The position numbers and the translations under genes are program-made. A stretch of DNA of 64,000 nucleotides. It comes from Bacteroidota bacterium (GTDB taxonomy: Bacteria > Bacteroidota > Bacteroidia > Cytophagales > Cytophagaceae). The stretch spans positions 1 to 64,000 of the forward strand of contig JAEWYS010000008.1 in NCBI GenBank assembly GCA_023458555.1, read 5' to 3'. The notes under the pieces were generated by a model. It was given only the letters and a program-made list of their open reading frames with translations. It made no database searches and was not told where the DNA came from. Positions 41,578 to 50,500 of this stretch are shown here, one piece after another (position 1 is the first letter of the stretch; the number at the start of each line of letters is the position of its first letter).

Positions 41578-42786
41578 ATGACAAACAGGGTGCTGATTAC
41601 AGGTATGGGTATGATATCTTCCATCGGGATGAATGTGGAAGAATGTTATGCATCCCTGTTGCGCAAGCAGTCAGGCACAGACAAGGCCCGTATTCTGACT
41701 ACCGTGCACCGGGATACTTTTCCGGTTTCGGAAGTAAAGCTTACGGATGAAGAGCTGAGCAGACAGGCAGGTTTGTCGCAGGACAGACCATATACAAGAA
41801 CCACCCTGTTGGGCATGATTGCCGCAAAAGAGGCTTTTGAGCATGCCGGCCTGCATCAGCTCGAACGATTACGGACCGGTATGGTATCAGGTACTTCGGT
41901 GGGGGGAATGGGTAAGACAGAATTGAATTATCTGGATTATCTCCAGATTGAGAACCCGGAACTGCTTTCAATGTACATTGATACACATGACTGTGGTGAC
42001 AGCACCCAGACTATTGCAGACACTCTCGGATGCAATGATTATGTAACAACGATCAGTACAGCCTGCTCATCTGCTGCCAATGCGATTATGCTGGGTGCCA
42101 GGCTTATCAAAAATGGCTTATTGGACAGAGTGCTGGTAGGAGGAGTTGACTCGCTTACCAGGTTTACCCTCAATGGCTTTAATACGCTGATGATTCTTGA
42201 TAAAGAACATTGTAAACCTTTTGACGGGCAACGTTGCGGCCTCAATCTCGGCGAAGCAGCCGGTTTTATTGTGCTTGAATCCGAAGCAGCCGCCGGTGAA
42301 GGAAACCGTAAGATTTACGGACAGCTTACGGGATATGCCAATACCAACGACGCATATCATCAGACTGCTTCCAGCCCGGAAGGAAACGGCGCCTTTCTGG
42401 CAATGAAAAAGGCGCTTGAAAAAGCCGGAATACAACCGGATAATGTTGATTATATAAATGTGCATGGAACAGGCACTCCCAATAATGATTTATCGGAAGG
42501 ACGTGCCATGGAACGCCTGTTTTCCGGAAAAATTCCCCCATTCAGCTCTACCAAGTCATATACTGGTCATACACTGGGAGCAGCGGGGGGAATCGAAGCC
42601 GTAATCTCTCTCTTATCAATTAATCATCAGGTCATATTTCCCAATCTGAATTTCAGGAATAAAATGCCCGAACTTAATTGCGAGCCTGTAACAGAGACTG
42701 ATACCACAGTAGCTGTAAAAACAGTGCTTTCCAATTCATTCGGGTTTGGCGGTAACAATACGTCGCTGGTTTTCTCAGCTTCATAG
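41578..42786 (+). CDS. Beta-ketoacyl synthase, pigment ketosynthase 3 (KS of a KS/CLF-like pair)
   Basis: A 402-residue ketosynthase with C163 in TISTACSSAANAI, histidine in NVHGTGTPNND and histidine in KSYTGHTLGAAGG. It is followed after 4 bases by a homologous protein that has lost the catalytic residues (42791), the layout of KS and chain-length factor. In aryl polyene biosynthesis the ApeO-ApeC heterodimer works this way. This pair is thus the best candidate for polyene chain elongation. Confidence 0.9.
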   Translation: MTNRVLITGMGMISSIGMNVEECYASLLRKQSGTDKARILTTVHRDTFPVSEVKLTDEELSRQAGLSQDRPYTRTTLLGMIAAKEAFEHAGLHQLERLRTGMVSGTSVGGMGKTELNYLDYLQIENPELLSMYIDTHDCGDSTQTIADTLGCNDYVTTISTACSSAANAIMLGARLIKNGLLDRVLVGGVDSLTRFTLNGFNTLMILDKEHCKPFDGQRCGLNLGEAAGFIVLESEAAAGEGNRKIYGQLTGYANTNDAYHQTASSPEGNGAFLAMKKALEKAGIQPDNVDYINVHGTGTPNNDLSEGRAMERLFSGKIPPFSSTKSYTGHTLGAAGGIEAVISLLSINHQVIFPNLNFRNKMPELNCEPVTETDTTVAVKTVLSNSFGFGGNNTSLVFSAS

Positions 42787-42790
42787 TATC

Positions 42791-43849
42791 ATGAAAATTT
42801 ATATTCGCTCATCCAGTTGTCTGTCAGCTCAGGATACCTTGTATTCTGAAGGAATGCCGGATACTTTTGCCAATACCAGCGGTCATAAACTTAAGGCTTT
42901 CGATCCTGATTATAAGAAATATATTGCTCCTGCCGCAGCCAGACGGATGGGACGTATCATAAAAATCGGGGTCGCATCAGCAGCTGTTTGTATGGAGCGG
43001 GCACAGGAAAAAAATCCCGATGCGATTATTGTAGGAACAGCCATGGGCTGTGTGGAGGATACCGAAGAGTTTCTTATCAAGATGATTGATAATAAAGAAA
43101 CGCTGCTCACTCCTACGTCATTTATTCAGTCTACGCATAATACTGTAGCAGGACAGATTGCGCTTCTTCTTGGCTGCAATAATTACAATTTTACCTATGT
43201 GCACCGGGGATTTTCCTTTGAAAGCGCTTTGCTTGATGCAATGCTGCTGCTGAAGGAAAAAGAGGCATTTTCTGTTCTGGTAGGCGGACTCGATGAGTTG
43301 ACAAACAATCACTTTGAAATATATAACAAGCTGGGTTATTGGAAAGTCAGCGCTTCCTGTATCAATAGTATCAGGGATAATTCTGCCGGTGTATTACCGG
43401 GAGAAGGTGCTGCATTCTTTATTCTTCGTACGGAAAAAGATGATCACACGCTGGCCGAACTGTCCGGTCTGGATATGATTTATAAGCCGGATGGTGCATT
43501 ACTGCAAAAACGGGTTCTTGAGTTATTGCAAAAACATGCACTTGCACCTGCCGGTATCGATGCGTTGGTGCTTGGCATCAACGGACATAGTGAAGAAGAC
43601 CACCTCTTGCTTACGTTGGCAGAGACATTATTTCCGGAAACCCCCATAGCCGCTTTTAAGCATTATTGCGGAGAATATCCGACTGCTTCAGCAGCAGGAC
43701 TCTATCAGGCTGCTTATCTTATAAAGAATCAGAAAGCTTCCGATGCTGTATGGCAAACCGCTAAACGGCCCAAGCAGATCAGCAACGTGCTTTTCTGTAA
43801 TGGTTTCAGGAAAGATTACCAATCAGTTACTCTGTTGTCTGAATGCTGA
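42791..43849 (+). CDS. Chain-length-factor-like ketosynthase homologue without catalytic residues
   Basis: A 352-residue thiolase-fold protein. I start at the ATG at 42791; an earlier start lies within the preceding gene. The segment equivalent to the KS nucleophile reads TYVHRGFSFESALL, so the cysteine is replaced by glycine. The block equivalent to the second active-site histidine reads FKHYCGEYPTASAAGL, with Glu in place of His. Other blocks (AIIVGTAMGCVEDTEEF, TPTSFIQSTHNTVAGQIAL) are well preserved. It overlaps the next gene by 7 bases. I read it as the ApeC/CLF-type partner of ketosynthase 3. Confidence 0.82.
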   Translation: MKIYIRSSSCLSAQDTLYSEGMPDTFANTSGHKLKAFDPDYKKYIAPAAARRMGRIIKIGVASAAVCMERAQEKNPDAIIVGTAMGCVEDTEEFLIKMIDNKETLLTPTSFIQSTHNTVAGQIALLLGCNNYNFTYVHRGFSFESALLDAMLLLKEKEAFSVLVGGLDELTNNHFEIYNKLGYWKVSASCINSIRDNSAGVLPGEGAAFFILRTEKDDHTLAELSGLDMIYKPDGALLQKRVLELLQKHALAPAGIDALVLGINGHSEEDHLLLTLAETLFPETPIAAFKHYCGEYPTASAAGLYQAAYLIKNQKASDAVWQTAKRPKQISNVLFCNGFRKDYQSVTLLSEC

Positions 43850-44619
43850 ATTTCAGGTTAACCTGCATTCTGACCGTTGCTGTCTTACTGTTTTTGCTTA
43901 TTTTCAGTATTTCAGACCTTATTTCAATGTACTGGCTGGGACTCCCTTTGCTTTTTTTTCTGGTACTTACGGCGTCGGGTTCCGCGATAGTACAGATGGG
44001 GTTCTATTTGCCGGTATGCACCCGCAATAAACAGCTTCCGGATACGATTGCCATTACATTTGACGATGGCCCTCATGAAGAAGTAACCATGGCACTTATG
44101 CAGGTCCTCAGGAAACACGGGGTTGAAGCAACCTTTTTCTGTATTGGCCGGAATCTTCAGGATCGCGAAAAAATTGTCCGGCAATTATACGATGAAGGCC
44201 ATTGCATAGCCAACCATACCTATAGCCACCATGGATTTCTCCCTTTTTATACAAGCCGGAGACTTGCTGCAGATATAGAAAAAACGTCTGATTTGCTGAA
44301 TACGATTATCGGGGTACGTCCCATGTTGTTCAGACCACCTTTTGGAGTTACAAGTCCGCCGTACGGCAATGCAGTAAAGAAGCTGGGATTAAGAACGATA
44401 GGCTGGAGCATCCGCTCACTCGATACGGTAATCAGAAATCCGGAGAGACTGATGCGGCGGGTTAGCAGAAAGAGATATTATGGAGATGTGCTGTTGTTTC
44501 ATGATACCAATATGGCTATTGTGACGTTTATCGATGAGTTTCTTGAACAGGTAAAAGCGAATGGTATTAATGTTGTACGGGTTGACAGGTTATTTAAAAT
44601 ACAGGCTTATGAAGAATAA
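43843..44619 (+). CDS. Polysaccharide deacetylase (NodB domain) with membrane anchor
   Basis: A 258-residue protein. Residues 4-50 form two hydrophobic segments; the NodB domain starts about residue 65. Motifs are ITFDDGPHEE (metal-binding Asp), ANHTYSHHGF (metal-binding histidines), FRPPFGVTSP and LLFHDTN. Metal-binding residues are intact, so it should be active on a carbohydrate or an amide of similar shape. Why deacetylases recur in flexirubin loci is not known. Confidence 0.88.
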   Translation: MLNFRLTCILTVAVLLFLLIFSISDLISMYWLGLPLLFFLVLTASGSAIVQMGFYLPVCTRNKQLPDTIAITFDDGPHEEVTMALMQVLRKHGVEATFFCIGRNLQDREKIVRQLYDEGHCIANHTYSHHGFLPFYTSRRLAADIEKTSDLLNTIIGVRPMLFRPPFGVTSPPYGNAVKKLGLRTIGWSIRSLDTVIRNPERLMRRVSRKRYYGDVLLFHDTNMAIVTFIDEFLEQVKANGINVVRVDRLFKIQAYEE

Positions 44620-45241
44620 AATTATAGCGCTTTTTTGTCTGCTTCCTATAGTCGGCTGGGCGCAATATCCGGGATTTACCGAAATAAAGGAACCGAAGGC
44701 AATAACATCGAAGATCTCCGGGCATGCCCGTACGATTTTTGCCATTGAGAGTGATTTTGTTCAGGAAAAAGATATTTCGGTATTATCAGAAAAAATTGTG
44801 TCAAAGGGACGGCTGATATACAAAAAAGAAAACAAGCTTCGCTGGGAATACAAGTCTCCGTTCAATTATCTGGTTATTCTCAACAACGGGAAAATATTCA
44901 TCAAGGATGATACCAGAGAAAATAAGTTTGACATGCAGTCAAACAAAATGTTTCAGGAGATAAATGCCCTGATCGTCAATAGTGTTCAGGGTAATATAAG
45001 TGAATCCAGAAACTACAAGGTAAAAGTCTATCAGGGCGAGGAATTTTATCTTGTGGATATGATTCCCTTGTCAGGGGCAGCCAGAGAGTTTTTCAGTTCG
45101 ATTCAGATCTATTTTAAAAAATCGGATCTCAATGTGAGTAAAATAAACATGGTTGAGATTGCAGGAGATTACACATTAATATCGTTCACAGACAGTGTTT
45201 ACAACAGAGAAATTTCCGATGAGAAATTTAGTTTCAGGTAG
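44609..45241 (+). CDS. LolA-like outer-membrane lipoprotein carrier
   Basis: A 210-residue secreted protein. I use the ATG at 44609, which begins a signal peptide (MKNKIIALFCLLPIVGWAQ), rather than the upstream in-frame start. The mature protein follows the LolA half-barrel: FAIESDFVQEKDISVLSEKI, SKGRLIYKKENKLRWEYKSP and YEIQIYFKK-like strands toward the end. LolA-like proteins carry lipids across the periplasm; here a pigment or lipid precursor is a plausible load. It overlaps the deacetylase and the next gene. Confidence 0.85.
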   Translation: MKNKIIALFCLLPIVGWAQYPGFTEIKEPKAITSKISGHARTIFAIESDFVQEKDISVLSEKIVSKGRLIYKKENKLRWEYKSPFNYLVILNNGKIFIKDDTRENKFDMQSNKMFQEINALIVNSVQGNISESRNYKVKVYQGEEFYLVDMIPLSGAAREFFSSIQIYFKKSDLNVSKINMVEIAGDYTLISFTDSVYNREISDEKFSFR

Positions 45242-45851
45242 TCTTTGTCTGCTTGTTCTGCTGACCGCTGCCTGCTCCAAAAAGCTGTATCCGGAAATTC
45301 AGGGGCAGGAAATAATTCTTTCTGCTGATGAATTTGATAAGCCGGTTCCTGCTGATACCACCCTTATTTACAAAACCGGAGTTGATGCGTACGGACGGTA
45401 TCTGTCAGGTCTGCTGATTATAAAGTCATACAATTCGGATGATTACCGCTTGGTTTTCACCACAGAGATGGGAATGAAGCTGTTTGATTTTGAGTTTAAG
45501 AATAATAAGTTCCATGTCCATTATTGTTTCGATAAGCTGAATAAGAAGCCGGTGATCAGGCTTTTGGAAATGGACTTTTCCATGATGCTGTGCCGGAATA
45601 CTTATGGAGCAAAAGCCAGGATCGTTGATACAAAGAGCTATTTGCTGGAACAGGCTCAGACTAAAGAATTATGGAAGATCGTGACAGGTGCAGACTCCCG
45701 GTCTGCCGAAGGCATCCATAGTCTGAATCCGGAAGGAAAACCCAAGTGTTTCATAAAATATGTTTATCGGGAAGGGCAATGCCCTGATATGATTTATATT
45801 GAGCATGAAAACCTGAATCTGAAAATGCAGCTCGAATTGCTGAAACGGTAG
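45219..45851 (+). CDS. Lipoprotein of the pigment locus, function unknown
   Basis: A 210-residue protein. The ATG at 45219 opens a lipoprotein signal, MRNLVSGSLCLLVLLTAAC, with the lipobox TAAC. The start lies 23 bases inside the LolA-like gene. The mature part is beta-rich (YGRYLSGLLIIKSYNSDDYR, FEFKNNKFHVHYCFDKL), and it may be a partner that receives material from the LolA-like carrier, by analogy with LolB; this is inference only. No further motif. Confidence 0.7.
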   Translation: MRNLVSGSLCLLVLLTAACSKKLYPEIQGQEIILSADEFDKPVPADTTLIYKTGVDAYGRYLSGLLIIKSYNSDDYRLVFTTEMGMKLFDFEFKNNKFHVHYCFDKLNKKPVIRLLEMDFSMMLCRNTYGAKARIVDTKSYLLEQAQTKELWKIVTGADSRSAEGIHSLNPEGKPKCFIKYVYREGQCPDMIYIEHENLNLKMQLELLKR

Positions 45852-45876
45852 AAGTTTTGCTAAAATCATCAGGCTG

Positions 45877-45909
45877 TTTTTGAAACCAGTTTCAGTATTG
45901 CTACCTTTA
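45877..45909 (+). promoter_or_regulatory. Candidate internal promoter before the second dehydratase
   Basis: TTTTTG and TACCTTTA are separated by 19 bases, close to the Bacteroidota -33/-7 pattern (TTTG, TAnnTTTG) with one mismatch. It lies in the only other sizeable gap of the pigment run (45852-45954) and would give a leader of about 40 bases. Confidence 0.55.
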
Positions 45910-45954
45910 TGTGCTGATAGATTGTAGTTGTTGTTCAGAATTAAAAGATTAATT

Positions 45955-46335
45955 ATGGCTTTGTTGGATGATTTTTATACGCTGAATACCTTGACTGAAA
46001 CTGAAAGCGGAATTTCGGCAGAAGTGACTCTTAATCCAAAGCACAGGATATTTAATGGACATTTTCCCGATAACCCTGTTGTACCCGGTGTTTGCATGAT
46101 GCAAATGATAAAAGAGGTTTTACAGTTGTCCAGAAAAAGGACCTTTATTCTTTCCGAAGGCAGCAATGTCAAATTTGTGAATATTCTTAATCCGGACGAA
46201 AATCAGCGGGTAGAGCTGGTACATGAGATTGTCAGGGACAACGGGGAAGAAGTTAAGCTAAAAAGTACAATCCGGAACAATGAAACCGTCTTTATAAAAT
46301 TTGCCGGATCCTTCAGGGAGTATAGGACGAAATAA
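45955..46335 (+). CDS. Hotdog-fold 3-hydroxyacyl-ACP dehydratase-like protein 2
   Basis: A 126-residue FabZ/FabA-like protein with HRIFNGHFPDNPVVPGVCMMQMI, the block in which FabZ has its active-site histidine (GHFP) and the helix with the second acidic position. I start at the ATG at 45955; an earlier start would add nine residues upstream of the MALLDDFYTL phrase. It probably dehydrates the reduced intermediates to conjugated double bonds together with dehydratase 1. Confidence 0.85.
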   Translation: MALLDDFYTLNTLTETESGISAEVTLNPKHRIFNGHFPDNPVVPGVCMMQMIKEVLQLSRKRTFILSEGSNVKFVNILNPDENQRVELVHEIVRDNGEEVKLKSTIRNNETVFIKFAGSFREYRTK

Positions 46336-46380
46336 AAGCTTTGATCGTTAATTCAGAAATATTTGACCTATTTCCTAACT

Positions 46381-47574
46381 ATGAGTGAGCAAGACTCCCG
46401 TAATCGCTTCAGGCAGTTAAATACCTGCGTAATTATTCCGACCTATAACAATGCTGCTACTATCCGTTCTGTTATTGAAGGAGTCTCCGTGTATACAGAC
46501 AACATTATTGTGATAAATGACGGATGTACAGACGACACAGACGCTATTCTCGGACAGATAGAGGGCATTCAGATTGTACGTCACGATGTCAACAGGGGGA
46601 AGGGAGTGGCTTTACAGACAGGGTTCAGGGCCGCGGTCAGCTTCGGGTATCGCTATGCCATCACAATAGACAGTGATGGACAGCATTTTCCGGAAGATAT
46701 GCATACATTTCTGGATAAAATCGAGCAAAACCCTGATACGCTGATTGTCGGTGCCAGAAATATGGATCAGGAATCCGTACCTGGCAAAAGCAGCTTTGGC
46801 AATAAGTTTAGCAATTTCTGGTTTCGGTTTGAGACAGGTATTGCCTTGCCGGATACCCAGTCCGGGTACAGGCTTTATCCGGTTCAAAAACTAAATGATT
46901 TCCGCTGGTTTACCAATAAATATGAATTTGAGATAGAAGTTCTTGTCCGGGCAGCCTGGCATGATATTCCTGTCTTATCGGTTCCAGTCAGTGTATATTA
47001 TGCCCCCAAAGAAAGCCGTATCTCACATTTCAGGCCTTTCAGAGATTTCTCGAGAGTGAGTGTGCTCAATACGGTTCTTGTTCTGATTACCCTGTTATAC
47101 ATCAAACCAAGAAACTTTTTCCGCCTGTTTCAAAAAAAAAACCTTAGGCATACGCTGAACACCTATCTGATCAAACCTCAGGAATCCGATCTGAACAAAG
47201 TAGCAGCGCTTTCTTTCGGTGTATTTATGGGAATAGTGCCGATATGGGGATTTCAGCTTATTGTTGGTATTACGCTATGTCATCTTCTTAAGCTCAATAA
47301 AGCATTGTTTGTATTGGCTGCCCATATCAGTATTCCTCCGATGATTCCCCTTATTTTGTTTCTGAGCCATTATTCAGGCGGCATAGTGCTGAGAAGAAAT
47401 ACAGATGTGGAATTTACCAGAGAGCTTACACTCCAGAGCTTCCATAATGAAATGATCCAGTATATCATCGGAGCAGTCGTCTTTGCGACGCTGGCAGCAT
47501 TGCTTACAGGTATGCTTAGTTTCCTTGTTCTTAAATCCTTTTCATCCGGAAAAATATCAAAATCTACCATTTAG
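46381..47574 (+). CDS. Glycosyltransferase family 2 with DUF2062 membrane domain
   Basis: A 397-residue protein. Residues 15-235 are a GT2 domain of the dolichol-phosphate mannosyltransferase type (CVIIPTYNNAATIRSVIEG, IVINDGCTDDTDA, ITIDSDGQHFPEDMH). Residues 255-390 are a DUF2062 membrane domain (SFGVFMGIVPIWGFQLIVGI, HISIPPMIPLILFL). Such fusions occur in flexirubin loci although flexirubins are not known as glycosides, so the substrate is open; a lipid intermediate is possible. I use the ATG at 46381 rather than an earlier TTG. Confidence 0.85.
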   Translation: MSEQDSRNRFRQLNTCVIIPTYNNAATIRSVIEGVSVYTDNIIVINDGCTDDTDAILGQIEGIQIVRHDVNRGKGVALQTGFRAAVSFGYRYAITIDSDGQHFPEDMHTFLDKIEQNPDTLIVGARNMDQESVPGKSSFGNKFSNFWFRFETGIALPDTQSGYRLYPVQKLNDFRWFTNKYEFEIEVLVRAAWHDIPVLSVPVSVYYAPKESRISHFRPFRDFSRVSVLNTVLVLITLLYIKPRNFFRLFQKKNLRHTLNTYLIKPQESDLNKVAALSFGVFMGIVPIWGFQLIVGITLCHLLKLNKALFVLAAHISIPPMIPLILFLSHYSGGIVLRRNTDVEFTRELTLQSFHNEMIQYIIGAVVFATLAALLTGMLSFLVLKSFSSGKISKSTI

Positions 47575-47591
47575 AATTCTTGCAGTAAAAT

Positions 47592-50500
47592 ATGAGTAAC
47601 CTGTTGATCAGGCTTTTCGAGCTTGCTTCCGGAAAGCGCAGCACTTTTTTTGTGATTATCGGGCTCGTGCTGGCGATCGCTCTTTTTTTCGCCTCACGCC
47701 TGAGGCTGAAAGAAGATATTTCTGCCATGATGCCCCGCGATCCTAAAATTGAGAAGATGAATCAGATCATTCAGCATTCACGATTCTCTGACAAGCTGGT
47801 GGTAAATATTTTTCTTAAAGATTCACTTGCCCAGGCAGAGCCGGATCTGCTAATCGCATTCGCTGACAGTCTCTCTGATGCGCTTCAACCGCTGGTGCCG
47901 GGTTATCTGGAACAAGTCAGAGATAAGGTTTCTGATCATGCCATCACAGATATTTTTGCTTCAGTCAATGATAATCTGCCAGTATTTCTGACAGAAGAGG
48001 ATTACGAAAGGCTGGATACCATTCTGCAGCCTGATAATCTCCGGAGACAGCTGGAAAATAACTACAAGCTTCTGATCTCGCCGGCCAGTCTGGTGATGAA
48101 GAAGATTGTCATTCAGGATCCCCTGGGTATGAGCGGCAATGTACTGAAAAAGCTCCGGAATCTTGAAGTCGAGGAGAATTTTGATCTGTATGACAATCAT
48201 ATTCTAACAAAAGACAGAAAGAACCTGCTTCTTTTTATTGTTCCGGCCAATCCTCCCAACGAAACCGGTATAAACTCAATAATGCTGCAAAAGATGGATA
48301 GTGTGTTTGCAGCGGTAGGGCAGAGCTTTGATCAAACAATAGAGGCGCAATATTTCGGAGCCGCAGCAATGGCGGCTGGTAATGCCGAACGGATAAAATC
48401 TGATCTGATGATCACCATTACGCTTGCTGTTACAGTGCTGTTAGTGTTTATGGGGCTGTTTTTCAGACGGGCCGGGGTTGTGCTGATTATCTTTTTGCCA
48501 GTAGTAATCGGGGGTATCATATCACTTGCCGTCATGTATTTTCTTAAGCATGAAGTTTCTGCCATAGCCTTGGGGATGGGATCGGTTTTACTTGGTATTA
48601 CAGTTGATTATTCCCTGCATATCTTTACCCATTTTCGTAATACGGGATCTGTCAAGTCAGTGCTCAGGGATTTGCCTATGCCTCTGATGCTTAGTGGTAT
48701 CATCACGGCAAGCTCTTTTTTGTGTCTTATGTTTGTCAAATCCGATGCATTGAAAGACCTTGGGCTCTTTGCTGCCATCAGTGTCATCAATGCCCTGCTG
48801 GCAGGATTAATTGTCTTACCGCATTTTCTCAAAAAGACCCGGAAAAAAGAGAGCGGCCCGGGTTCAGGCATCAGCTTTATCGAACGTTTTACCTCTTATA
48901 GATACGATCGAAACAAAGGGCTGCTTGTTGCTATTGCCATTATTACCATTGTATCGTTTTTTACTGCCGGCCATGTCAGGTTTGAAACGGACATGATGAA
49001 GATGAATTATGTATCCGATAAGCTTTATGAGGCGGAAAAGAATCTGTACAGGATCAGCAATATTGCGCATAAGTCATTATATGTTGTTGCATCCGGAAAT
49101 TCTCTGGAAGAAGCCCTTGAAGCCAATGAAGGAGTAGCTGCAGCGCTTGTCAGGCTGAAAGATGAAGGAGTGGTGCGCAGTATTGCCGGAGTCAATGATT
49201 TTCTTATTAGTCAGCGTACCCAGCAGCAGCGGATAGACCGGTGGAACCAGTTCTGGACTGCAGAACGGAAAGACAGTGTGCGCAAGCATCTGCTGGATAT
49301 CGGGGGCAGCTACAAGTTTTCCGGACAGGCATTTGCCCCGTTCTTTAAAAGCCTCGGGCATGAATATAAGCCTGTTGCAATTACAGATCTCGGCGAAATG
49401 AAGAGACTGTTTTTTGATGAATACCTTTCCGAGCGCTCCTCAATGGTTACACTTGCCTCCCTGCTCAAGGTTGATCCGGACAAGAAAGACCTGGTACAGG
49501 AATATATCAGCGAAGATGATCATATTACGATTCTGGACCGTCAGTATATGACTTCGCGCTTTGTGGAGCTGATGAGTGAAGATTTCAATACGCTCGAAGT
49601 ACTCTCGCTTGGTCTGGTGTTTCTGGTTCTGGTGCTTTCTTATGGCCGTCTGGAGCTTGGGATTATCGCTTTTGTTCCGATGATTCTGAGCTGGCTCTGG
49701 ACATTAGGCCTTATGGGACTGCTCGGAATCAAATTTAATATTATCAACATTATCATATCCACCTTTATTCTGGGACTTGGCATTGATTACAGTATATTCA
49801 TCATGAGCGGCCTCATGGATGAATATACCAGAGGCATCAAGCATCTGGCTACTTTCAAAACCTCTATATTTCTTTCAGCTTTTACTTCCATTACAGGTAT
49901 CGGGGCGCTTATTTTTGCAGAGCATCCGGCCCTGCGCTCAGTAGCGGTATTGTCAATCATCGGAATGTGCTCCGTGATTACGATCAGCTTTGTGCTGCAG
50001 CCTCTGCTCTTCCGCCTGCTTATATCCGACAGAATACAGAAAGGCTACAATCCTGCAACAGCCGCGAGTTTACTGGTTTCAGTGTGGGTATATAGCATTT
50101 TCATCATCGGATGTGTAATACTGACAATACTTGCCACGCTGGTTTTTCCTGTTCTGCCTTTGCAGCGTTCCTCAAAGAAAAAAGCGTATCACCATTTACT
50201 GACGGGATTTGCACGTCTGCTGATCCGGATTGCACCCGGAAAACGCCTGACTATTCTGGATCAGGGGAATGAAAACTTCGAAAAGCCAGCTATTGTGATC
50301 AGCAATCATCAGTCCTTTCTTGATATTTTGATGATGCTGGCTGTATCACCCAGGCTTATTCTGATGACGAATCAATGGGTGTGGAACTCCCCGATCGTAG
50401 GGCCTCTTGTGCGGTATGCGGATTCGGTACCGGCTTTTGAAGGAATTGAATCCAATACGGATCTGGTACTCGATAAGCTCAAAGAAGGATTTTCTGTCGT

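Noticed and set aside
30490..43849. Recent tandem duplication of ketosynthase genes
   Set aside because: The KS copies differ strongly in length and in all active-site flanks, so they are old paralogues rather than a recent duplication.
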